Part shown: piece after piece, positions 17,706 to 24,887 of the stretch
Numbering within the stretch: the first letter of the stretch is position 1
How the letters are laid out: each line of letters starts with the position of its first letter
Assembly (NCBI GenBank): GCA_016706545.1
Contig: JADJJK010000006.1
Coordinates: 1 to 64,000, forward strand
DNA length: 64,000 nt
From: Myxococcales bacterium
GTDB lineage: Bacteria; Myxococcota_A; Polyangia; Haliangiales; Haliangiaceae
Reading direction: 5' to 3'
Translations under genes and position numbers: made by a program
Notes under the pieces: model-generated
What the model was told of the DNA's origin: nothing
The model's input: only the letters and a program-made list of their open reading frames with translations
Database searches by the model: none

Positions 17706-20020
17706 GCCAGGCGTCGGTCGATCGCACGTCGCGGGTCCCGGTGGCCCTGCTGGAGCCGGAGGCTCGCGAGCGTCAACGCGCGGTGGAGGCGCTGACCGCG
17801 GCGCAGCTCGCCGAGCCCGCGGTGAGCTACGCGCTGGGGCGCCTCCTGGCCGCCGATCCAGACGTCCCGGTGCGGGCTGCTGCCGCGGCGGCGCTGGGGC
17901 GCGTCCGAGGGGAGCCGGGTGTTCAACTAGATGCTCGGCCAGATGCTCAGCCGGGTGCTCAGGCAGATGCTCAGCCAGGTGCTCAGGCAGATGCTCAGTT
18001 CGATGCTCCGGCGGCGAGCTGGCTCTTGGAGGCGCTGCGCGATGGCTCTCCGGTGGTGCGCGACGCCGCGGTGCGGGCGCTGGCGGCGCGCCGCTGTGCG
18101 CGCGCCTTTGGTGCGCTGACGCAGCTCGCGCAGACCGATCAGGTGTGGTGGGTGCGCCGGGCGGCGGTGTATGCGCTGGGCACGGTGGGCGCCAGCTTCC
18201 ACGGCGGTGCTGCTGCTGGCGGGACGGCCGCGCTTGGCGCGCCTGGCGCGGCCTGGCCCGACGTAGACGGCGAAGCTCCACTCGCGGTCTCGAGCGAAGC
18301 CACCATCGCCGCCGCGCGCGCCGCGCTGTCCGATCCGTTCTGGCGGGTGCGCCACGCCGCGGTGCAGGTGCTGGCGCTGTGCGGCGCCCGGACCCCGAGC
18401 CTGCGCGACCAGATCCTGGCCGAGGTCGAGGGCGGCAGCGCAGACTACCTACGCGCGCTGTGGGGGCCCGCGCTGATCTCTGCCACGGCCTCCGCCACAG
18501 GGGCGCCGGTCTGGGAGTCGAAGCTGCCGGCGCCGCTGCGCGATCGCGACCCTGCGGTGGTGACCGCCCGGCTCGCGGCCATGGACTCGCCGCCACCGCT
18601 GGCGCTGGTGGAGCTGCTCTGCGATCCGCACGTGCCGCTGCGCGAGCTGGCGGCTGCGCGCCTGACCCGCGCGGGTGACGCCGAGGCGTTCGCCGCTGCG
18701 CTGCGGTGGCTCGAGGAGCCGCGGATCCCGCACGTGGCGGAGACGGTGACCTACCTGCTCGACGGGCTGGGCGACGCGGCGCGCGAGCTGGCGGCAGACG
18801 TGCTCGCAGGAGCCCCTCGCTGTGGCGCGGCGCGTTGGGCGGTCGGCTGGGTGGTGGCGACGCGCGACGCCGAGCTTGGCGAGGCGGCCTGGCGCTGCGC
18901 GGTGCGTTGCTCGGTGCGAGACGTGGCGCTGCCTCTGGCGTCCGCCGACGAGCTGCGGGAGATCCTGGCCGGGGCCGGGGCCGGGGCCGGGGCCGGGGCT
19001 GGCGCGGCGTCGCCGCTCATCGAAGATCTTGGCTCACCTCCGCGCGAGGCGCTTGGGCCGCACCTGCGCGACGACGCCGGCGGCCATCAGGTCGCGCTGC
19101 CGGTCCTGGCCGCGGAGGAGCTGCTGCGTCGGCCGGCGGCGGTACGTCGACGGGTGCTGGCCGAGGTGCCAGTGGCGACCTGCGCCCAGGTGCAGGCGCG
19201 GCTGGCGGCGGCGGCCGACGAGCTCGACAGCCCGCACGTGGTCGCCGCGCTGCGAGCCGCGTCGTCGTTGCCGCGCGCGGTGGCGCTGGCGCGGCTGGCG
19301 GCGGCGGGCCGGCTCGACGAGGCGGCGTGGTCGCGCGCGCTGGCCGACCTCGACCCCAAGGTCCGCGAGGCGGTGATCGCCGCGGTCGCGCCGCCCGCGC
19401 TTCTGGCCTTGCTGCGCACCGAGCCCGATCCGTGGGTCCGGCGCGCTGCCGGTCAGGCGCTGCTGCGCGCCGCTGGCGCCGGCTCGCCGGCGGGCGCGTC
19501 CCCGCGTCGGGCGGGCGCCTCCGCGGTGACGGCCGAGGAGGTCGCGCTGGCGTTGACCTCCGACGACGATCCGTGGCTGCGCGCCCAGGCGGCGCCGCTG
19601 CTGGACCTGGGCCGGCCGGCGCACCGCGCCCGGCTGACAGAGCTCGCGGCGGAGCGCTCGCCGATGGTGCAAGCCGCGGTGATCGAGTGCCTGGCGCGCA
19701 TGTCCGAGCCCGAGCTGGCGGCGGCGCTGGAGGAATCGCCGAGCGGCGCCCTCCTGGCCTGGCGCGCCGCGGCGGACGTCGACGGGCCCGCGGCCGACGC
19801 TGCGCCGGAGTCTGCGGCCGAGGCCGCTCCGGGTCTGCGGCCGAGGCCGCGCCGAAGTTTGCAGCCGAGTCCGCGTCCGAAGTTGCGTCCACGCCCGACG
19901 CCGGAGCTGACGCTGCACCCGTGGTCCGCGCTGCGCTCGACGCCCCGCCCGCTGGGCCGAGGACGGCCGCGCCATCCGAGGCCGCGACGGCGCGGCGGAT
20001 TTTTGGGCGCTCCGGGGTGA
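17702..20020 (+). CDS. HEAT-repeat protein (frame broken before AKR domain)
   Basis: Alpha-helical HEAT/PBS-lyase-like repeats cover most of the protein (LLAADPDVPVRAAAAAALGRV, LRDGSPVVRDAAVRALAARR and about ten further units). This suggests a protein-protein scaffold. In-frame low-complexity inserts occur (QPGAQADA units at 17930-18012; AGAGAG near 18970). From position 19834 on, this frame turns into an implausible Arg/Pro-rich tail, while the -1 frame continues sensibly into the aldo/keto reductase segment. The natural product may therefore be a HEAT-AKR fusion of ~1090 aa interrupted by a 1-nt indel. The stop overlaps a GTG (GTGA at 20017-20020) in the AKR frame. Confidence 0.75.
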   Translation: MSQASVDRTSRVPVALLEPEARERQRAVEALTAAQLAEPAVSYALGRLLAADPDVPVRAAAAAALGRVRGEPGVQLDARPDAQPGAQADAQPGAQADAQFDAPAASWLLEALRDGSPVVRDAAVRALAARRCARAFGALTQLAQTDQVWWVRRAAVYALGTVGASFHGGAAAGGTAALGAPGAAWPDVDGEAPLAVSSEATIAAARAALSDPFWRVRHAAVQVLALCGARTPSLRDQILAEVEGGSADYLRALWGPALISATASATGAPVWESKLPAPLRDRDPAVVTARLAAMDSPPPLALVELLCDPHVPLRELAAARLTRAGDAEAFAAALRWLEEPRIPHVAETVTYLLDGLGDAARELAADVLAGAPRCGAARWAVGWVVATRDAELGEAAWRCAVRCSVRDVALPLASADELREILAGAGAGAGAGAGAASPLIEDLGSPPREALGPHLRDDAGGHQVALPVLAAEELLRRPAAVRRRVLAEVPVATCAQVQARLAAAADELDSPHVVAALRAASSLPRAVALARLAAAGRLDEAAWSRALADLDPKVREAVIAAVAPPALLALLRTEPDPWVRRAAGQALLRAAGAGSPAGASPRRAGASAVTAEEVALALTSDDDPWLRAQAAPLLDLGRPAHRARLTELAAERSPMVQAAVIECLARMSEPELAAALEESPSGALLAWRAAADVDGPAADAAPESAAEAAPGLRPRPRRSLQPSPRPKLRPRPTPELTLHPWSALRSTPRPLGRGRPRHPRPRRRGGFLGAPG
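17930..18012. repeat. 12-bp in-frame repeat in HEAT gene
   Basis: Seven imperfect 12-bp units of the type GATGCTCAGCCA/GGTGCTCAGGCA encode DAQP/GAQA repeats between the first and second HEAT units. Confidence 0.8.
19811..19857. repeat. Linker direct repeat with one base missing
   Basis: TCTGCGGCCGAGGCCGC occurs at 19811 and again at 19834. The first unit is 23 bp long, the second 24 bp. Both encode S-A-A-E-A-A-P, but because the first is one base short the second is read in the -1 frame. This is the point where the HEAT and AKR frames separate. Confidence 0.85.
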
Positions 20021-20979
20021 CCGCCTCGCCGCTGGTCATCTCGGGCGCGTTCGATCTGTCACCGGGCTCGCTGCACGTGGCCGCGGAGGCAGGCGTGGAC
20101 CTGTTCTTCTGGGAAGAGACCTACGCGGCGATGACCCGCTTCCTGCGCGCGCGCCGGCAGCACACGCGGGCTCAGGTGGTGACCGGCAGCTATCACGCGG
20201 ATGGCCCGTCCATCACGCGAGATGTGGAGCGCGCGCTGCGTCGCCTGCGCCGCGAGACCCTGGACGTGTTCTTGTTGTTCTGGGCGCGCTCGAGCGCGCG
20301 GCTGGATGAGGACGCCTTCGCGGCGCTGGCGCGGCTGCGGCAAGCCGGCAAGGTGCGCGCCGTCGGCTTCTCCACGCACGACCGGGCGCTGGCCAGCGAT
20401 GCCCTGGCGCGTGCGCCATGGGATGTCGTCATGACCAGGCACAGCGCGGCGCACCCCGGCATCGAGGCGGAGCTCTTGCCGCAGGCCCAAGCCGCGGGCG
20501 CGGGGATCCTGACCTTCAGCGCGCTGTGCTACGGGCGCATGGTGGCCGGGGCGGGGGCGCCCTCTGCCGCCGACTGCTATCGCTATTCGCTGAGCCAGCC
20601 CGGCGTGACCGCGTGCATCTCGGCGCCGCGCCGGCACCGCGAGCTGGTGGAGAACCTGGAGGTGCTGGCGCGGCCGGTGCTCGACGAGCCAGCGCTGGCG
20701 GCGCTGCGGGCCCACGGGCAGGGCGTGCGCATCGAGAACCAGCGCTTTGGCTCGCTCATCCGGCAGCCCACGCGGGACGCGGCCGCCGCCGCCATGGCGA
20801 TGCTGGAGTCCACGCTGCCGCCGGTCGCCGGCGAGCCCGCTGGGCCGGCAGCGCCCGGCGGGCCCGGCGAGCCTGGCGAGCCCAGCGTCTCCAGCGTCTC
20901 CAGCTTCCGCGCGGCCAGGCGGCGCGGCTCGCTGGCGCAACCTGGGCCCTCGTCCCGGCTGCGGCGGGGCCGGCTGTGA
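19921..20979 (+). CDS. Degenerate aldo/keto reductase domain
   Basis: An AKR-fold segment: the N-terminal strand ARRIFGRSGVTASPLVISGA, helix-strand repeats, VERALRRLRRETLDVFLLFWARS, RLRQAGKVRAVGFSTHD and a C-terminal helix HRELVENLEVL. AKR catalysis uses Asp-Tyr-Lys-His. Here the Tyr is kept (ETYAA), but the Lys strand reads VVTGSYH and the His strand reads VFLLFWARS, so Lys and His look absent. It may bind cofactor or ligand without catalysis. Start is unresolved: GTG 19921 is the first in-frame candidate, GTG 20017 cuts the first strand, and the frame is open upstream as a probable fusion with the HEAT protein. It ends 119 bp before the msr-msd. Confidence 0.7.
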   Translation: MVRAALDAPPAGPRTAAPSEAATARRIFGRSGVTASPLVISGAFDLSPGSLHVAAEAGVDLFFWEETYAAMTRFLRARRQHTRAQVVTGSYHADGPSITRDVERALRRLRRETLDVFLLFWARSSARLDEDAFAALARLRQAGKVRAVGFSTHDRALASDALARAPWDVVMTRHSAAHPGIEAELLPQAQAAGAGILTFSALCYGRMVAGAGAPSAADCYRYSLSQPGVTACISAPRRHRELVENLEVLARPVLDEPALAALRAHGQGVRIENQRFGSLIRQPTRDAAAAAMAMLESTLPPVAGEPAGPAAPGGPGEPGEPSVSSVSSFRAARRRGSLAQPGPSSRLRRGRL

Positions 20980-21098
20980 GCGCGCTGGCGGCGCCGGCCC
21001 AGGGCCGCGGCAGAGCGGGGCGCGCGGTCCCTGGCGCCTGGCATCGCGGATCACGTCCCCGCTTGCGCGGCGTCGCCAGATCTGGGACGCTCACCTTC

Positions 21099-21256
21099 GC
21101 TCTCGAGGATGTGACCGAGCTAGCCTTCTGTCCGCGATGCTACGTCGCGGCCGACTTTGACCGGACATGAATAACGTACGAGCGCGAGGTCCGCTACACG
21201 GCTTCTTTGACCTCGCATCTCACTGCCGAGCAAGTAGCCCACACATCCTCGAGAGC
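21099..21256 (+). ncRNA. Predicted retron msr-msd RNA
   Basis: Perfect 15-bp inverted repeats a1 GCTCTCGAGGATGTG (21099-21113) and a2 (21242-21256) bracket 128 nt and end 20 nt before the reverse transcriptase ATG, the standard retron layout. After a1 comes CGAGCTAGCC, whose AGC offers a branching G. Then come an msr hairpin (CCGCGA/TCGCGG inside a TGTCC/GGACA outer stem) and an msd hairpin with GCGAGGTC (21184-21191) paired to GACCTCGC (21209-21216). The exact branch G and msDNA ends cannot be fixed by eye. The small msd is closer in size to Mx65 than to Mx162. Confidence 0.82.
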
Positions 21257-21276
21257 CTTCTCGCACGAGCCCTGCC

Positions 21277-22809
21277 ATGACCCAGGCCGCGACCTCCGTG
21301 TTGAGCCCGATCGAGCTGATCCTCACGCTGCGCACCTTGCTCGCCGATCGCGCGAGCAACGCCACCTTGATCGGCGAGCTGCTGGAGCGGCACCAGGACA
21401 TGGCCGAGTACCAGATCGCGCGGTTCTACGTGGCCCGCCACCTGATCCCGCAGGTGGAGGCGCTGCTGTCGGAGCTCGATCCGCGCCAGCGCCTGGCTGG
21501 CATCGAGCTCGTGCGCTTTGGCTTCCCGCGCACGCTGGCGGGCAAGCTGCTGCGCCGCGTGGTCAAGGATCCAGATATCGCGGTGCGCAAGCGCGCGCGC
21601 TCCACGGTCAAGCGCCTGGGGCTCGACGACGTGGCGCCGCCGGACACGCGCTACGACGCGCGCCGCTCCTCGCTTGGCCGCGGCAACCCCGCCGGTTGGG
21701 CCTTTGGCTTGTTTCGCAACCACGCGCGCTCGGATTGGGGCCGCAGGCCGCGCCCGGCCACCCGCGTCGCCGCGCTCGGCGCCCAGGGCTTGCCACCGCT
21801 CGCGTCGTCGTCGGACCTGTGCAAGCTGCTCGGCGTGGAGGCCTCTGCGCTCGTTCGCTTCATGCGGCCGGGGACGCAGACCGGCTCGGCGTACGTGGAG
21901 TTCGAGATCCCCAAGGCCAAGGGCGGCACGCGCCGGATCGCCGCGCCGCGCGGGCCGCTGCGGCGCGTGCAGCGAGTCCTGCTAGATCAGATCTTGTCCA
22001 AGGTGCCGCAGCACGAGGCGGCGCATGGGTTCATCGCCGGCCGCTCCACCGTCAGCAACGCCCGCCCGCATCAAGGCGCGGCGCTGGTGGTGAAGACGGA
22101 CCTCAAGGACTTCTTCCCCTCGGTCCACTATCGCCGGGTGGTCGGCATCTTCACCATGCTGGGGTACGGCGAGCCCATGGCGCGCGCGCTCGCGGCGCTG
22201 ACCACGTACCGACCGCAGCTCCCCGCGGACGAGCCGCCGCCGTCGGACGCCGCGCCGTCGCCGTCGGACGCCGCGCGGCCGCCGGAGCCGGCGCGCGGTC
22301 GCGTGCTGTGGCCTGGCGTGTTGCCGCAGGGCGCGCCCACCTCGCCGGCGCTCGCCAACCTGGCGTGTCGCCGGCTGGACGTGCGGCTCACCCGGCTGGC
22401 TGCTCGGTACGGCGCCACCTATACCCGCTACGCCGACGATCTGACCTTCTCGTTCCCGCAGCCTCCCCAGTTCGCCATCGGCCGCTTCCTCTGGTGGGTG
22501 GATGGCATCTGTCAGCAGGAGGGCTTCCTCGAGCATCCGGCCAAGCGCAAGCTCTTGCGCAAGAAGACGCAGCAGCGCGTCACCGGGCTCGTGACCAACC
22601 AGGAGGTCCACGTGCCGCGCGCCGACCGGCGGCGCTTCCGCGCGCTCTTGCACAACTGCAAGAAGCACGGCGTGGCAAGTCAAGCCAAGGGCCGCGACGA
22701 CTTCGCCGCGTACCTGGCGGGCTACGCCGCGTATGTGCAGATGGTGCAGCCGGAGCTGGGCAAGGCCTGGGCCGCCGAGGTGGCGCGCCTCCTGGGAGAG
22801 TCCGCGTGA
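21277..22809 (+). CDS. Retron reverse transcriptase
   Basis: 510 aa. RT motifs in order: retron domain-X motif NAxxH as NARPH (261-265), motif A DLKDFF (275-280), motif B LPQGAPTSP (349-357), catalytic YADD (385-388), and the retron domain-Y VTG (435-437). Residues 1-115 form a helical, HEAT-like N-terminal extension (LDPRQRLAGIELVRFGF ... KDPDIAVRKRARSTVKRLG). A Pro/Ala/Ser-rich insert (~312-342) separates motifs A and B. Expected to reverse transcribe the adjacent msr-msd into a branched RNA-DNA hybrid. Retrons are known anti-phage systems that need accessory proteins; the HEAT/AKR and LRR neighbours are candidates. Confidence 0.95.
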   Translation: MTQAATSVLSPIELILTLRTLLADRASNATLIGELLERHQDMAEYQIARFYVARHLIPQVEALLSELDPRQRLAGIELVRFGFPRTLAGKLLRRVVKDPDIAVRKRARSTVKRLGLDDVAPPDTRYDARRSSLGRGNPAGWAFGLFRNHARSDWGRRPRPATRVAALGAQGLPPLASSSDLCKLLGVEASALVRFMRPGTQTGSAYVEFEIPKAKGGTRRIAAPRGPLRRVQRVLLDQILSKVPQHEAAHGFIAGRSTVSNARPHQGAALVVKTDLKDFFPSVHYRRVVGIFTMLGYGEPMARALAALTTYRPQLPADEPPPSDAAPSPSDAARPPEPARGRVLWPGVLPQGAPTSPALANLACRRLDVRLTRLAARYGATYTRYADDLTFSFPQPPQFAIGRFLWWVDGICQQEGFLEHPAKRKLLRKKTQQRVTGLVTNQEVHVPRADRRRFRALLHNCKKHGVASQAKGRDDFAAYLAGYAAYVQMVQPELGKAWAAEVARLLGESA

Positions 22810-22849
22810 CGGCGGGCGTCGCGCGGCGCGCACGAGCCGGAGCTCCACG

Positions 22850-24274
22850 ATGAGCGACGTGATGGCCATCGTCAGCAAGGCCGTGTTCGAGAAGGCGGCC
22901 GGCAAGACGCCAGCGCTGGGCCAGCGGCTGGCGCTTGACCGGTACGTCTCCGCCAATCGCGGCCTGACCGCGCTGGCCGGTGGCGGCAGGCTGTTTCTCG
23001 TCACCGTTCGTCCACCCGACGAGGCGCTGTGGTTGGTGGCCGTGCTGGACAACCCCACGTTTCGCGATGGGCAGTGGGTGGCCGCGCCCAGCGCCACGCC
23101 CATGACGGACCTGTCCGCGCTCAAGAGCCAGCTCGTGTTCGAATCCAAGAAGGGCCTGCCAACGCAGCCCGGCACGCTCGGCATGTCGCTGCAGACGCCG
23201 CGCGTGTTGACCGCCGCGGACGCGCAGCTCCTGCTCGGCGCGGCAGGCGCGCCGTCGTCGCCGTCGTCGTCGGCGGCGGCTTCAGCGTCGGCTGCGCCCG
23301 CCGCCGCGCCAGCCCCGGACTTGACCGCCAAGCTCCTGGCCGCGGTCCTGGCCGCGCCCACCGCGGACGCGCCCAAGCTCGAGCTCGGCGCGCACTGGCG
23401 CGCGCAAGGCGAGCCTCGCGGCGAGCTGGTGGAGCTGGATCTGGAGCTGCGCGGACGGCTCTCGGTCCATCGCCGCAAGGCCCTGCAGCAGCGCCGCGCG
23501 GCCTTGGTCAAGGCACACGCCCGGCGCCTGTGGCCGTGGAAGCTTGCCGCTCACCGGCAGCGCGGCGGCTTTCTGTGGGCGGTCACGGTGGAGACCTCCA
23601 AGGTCGCCGCGCTCGCGCCGGCGCTCTTCGCCGCCGAGCCCGTGACCGAGCTCGAGCTCACCGGGGCTGACGAGGAGTCGATCGCCGCGGTGGCCAAGGC
23701 GCCCTGGCTGGCGCGCGTGCGGTCGCTGGCGGTCCGCGGCGCCATCGGCGACGAGGGCTTCGCCGCGCTGGTCAAGTCCAAGCACCTCGGCGAGCTGCAG
23801 GCGCTCAACGTCTCGTCCAACGAGCTGACCGCCGAGGCGCTCGCCGAGCTGGACAAGGCCTTGCCGTCGCTGCAGCGGCTGGTCTTGACCAACAACCCCA
23901 TCGGCGATGAAGGCGCGGTGGCGCTGACCCAGTGGAAGCACCTGGGGAACCTGCGCACCCTCTATCTCACCGCGTGTGAGCTGTCGCTCGACGGCATCAC
24001 GGCGCTCCTTGGCTCCGGCCGGCTCGCCGCGCTGGAGAAGCTGACGCTGGCCCAGAACGAGCTCGGCGACAAGGGCGCGGCGGCGCTGGCGCGCCATGCA
24101 CCGGCGCTCCCGGCGCTGCGCTATCTGGAGCTGTGCGATATCTCGATGCGCGACGCGGGCGCCACCGCGCTGGCCGCCGCGGGCTGGCCGCACCTGCGTC
24201 ACCTGGACGTGTCCGAGAACTGGTGTTCGCGCAGCAAGCTGCGCGCGGCGTACGGCGCGGCGCTGGTGGGCTGA
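22850..24274 (+). CDS. TIGR02996-type leucine-rich-repeat protein
   Basis: N-terminal ~115 residues form an unrecognised domain. An Ala/Ser/Pro linker follows, then a repeat-companion (TIGR02996-like) segment (GAHWRAQGEPRGELVELDLEL, around residue 180) and a C-terminal LRR array (VRSLAVRGAIGDEGFAAL, LQALNVSSNELTAEALAEL, LQRLVLTNNPIGDEGAVAL and more) of the RNase-inhibitor-like type. Cytoplasmic, no catalytic motif seen. ATG 22850 has a GGAG about 8 nt upstream. It begins 41 bp after the RT stop, so it is probably in the retron transcript and may be its accessory or sensor protein. Confidence 0.82.
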   Translation: MSDVMAIVSKAVFEKAAGKTPALGQRLALDRYVSANRGLTALAGGGRLFLVTVRPPDEALWLVAVLDNPTFRDGQWVAAPSATPMTDLSALKSQLVFESKKGLPTQPGTLGMSLQTPRVLTAADAQLLLGAAGAPSSPSSSAAASASAAPAAAPAPDLTAKLLAAVLAAPTADAPKLELGAHWRAQGEPRGELVELDLELRGRLSVHRRKALQQRRAALVKAHARRLWPWKLAAHRQRGGFLWAVTVETSKVAALAPALFAAEPVTELELTGADEESIAAVAKAPWLARVRSLAVRGAIGDEGFAALVKSKHLGELQALNVSSNELTAEALAELDKALPSLQRLVLTNNPIGDEGAVALTQWKHLGNLRTLYLTACELSLDGITALLGSGRLAALEKLTLAQNELGDKGAAALARHAPALPALRYLELCDISMRDAGATALAAAGWPHLRHLDVSENWCSRSKLRAAYGAALVG

Positions 24275-24279
24275 CGGCC

Positions 24280-24332
24280 GCGGGCTCAGGCCTCGCCGTC
24301 GCTCACGCCACGTGCGGGCTCAGGCCTCGCCG
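24280..24332. repeat. 19-bp direct repeat between convergent genes
   Basis: GCGGGCTCAGGCCTCGCCG occurs at 24280-24298 and 24314-24332. The second copy includes the end of the minus-strand gene. The first may be a relic of a short duplication. Confidence 0.75.
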
Positions 24333-24796
24333 GTCTTCATGAAGCGCTGCACCGTGGTGGCGGACAGCTTGAAGCTGGGGGAGACCCGGCCGCTGCGCAA
24401 GAGCTCGCTGGTTGGCTCGTCGAAGATCTTCAAGATGGCGTGAGGGTCGTCGTCGTCCGGGACGATGTCCAGCTCCACGCGCAGCCGCGCGCCGTCGCTG
24501 GCGGCGAACGAGAACGTGCGGTGGAGTCGCTCGCGCGCCGCTTGCTCGTGGCGCCGGATCACCTCGCTGGCGGTCTTGACCAGGGTGGTGAAGGCGTAGG
24601 CGTCGAGCGGCTTGGGGTTGCGCTTGTCGCGTCCCATCGTCCAGGGCCCCACCAGCGCGGGCTCCGGATCTCCCTTGCGCGTCATCTCCACCGCCCAGCC
24701 GTCGTCGTCCTCGTTCTTGCGCACGCGCGCGGTCCAGCCGTCCCGCTTCCACAGCGTGGCCTCCATGATCTCCGCGTCGGTGCTCTCTTCGTCCAT
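24320..24796 (-). CDS. Hypothetical protein
   Basis: No family recognised. 158 aa, cytoplasmic, charged. The N-terminus EATLWKRDGWTARVRKNEDDDGWAVEM looks like a beta-sheet module; a helix with TLVKTASEVIRRHEQAARERL and a second beta module (LRVELDIVPDDDDPHAILKIFD) follow. ATG 24796 is preferred over an upstream GTG at 24853 because the upstream residues look non-conserved and AGGTGG lies just before it. Convergent with the LRR gene. Confidence 0.7.
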   Translation of the reverse strand: MDEESTDAEIMEATLWKRDGWTARVRKNEDDDGWAVEMTRKGDPEPALVGPWTMGRDKRNPKPLDAYAFTTLVKTASEVIRRHEQAARERLHRTFSFAASDGARLRVELDIVPDDDDPHAILKIFDEPTSELLRSGRVSPSFKLSATTVQRFMKTGEA

Positions 24797-24887
24797 CGCG
24801 CCACCTTCGCGCACAAGCGCGGCGCGAGACAACCCGCCAGCGCCACAGTCCACGAGCCAGGGGATCTCTGTAGAGGCGCGGCGGCGC

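Noticed and set aside
18706..19833. Upstream part of the AKR frame as coding sequence
   Set aside because: It is Arg/Gly-rich and overlaps good HEAT repeats in the other frame. Only the part after the linker repeat reads as protein.
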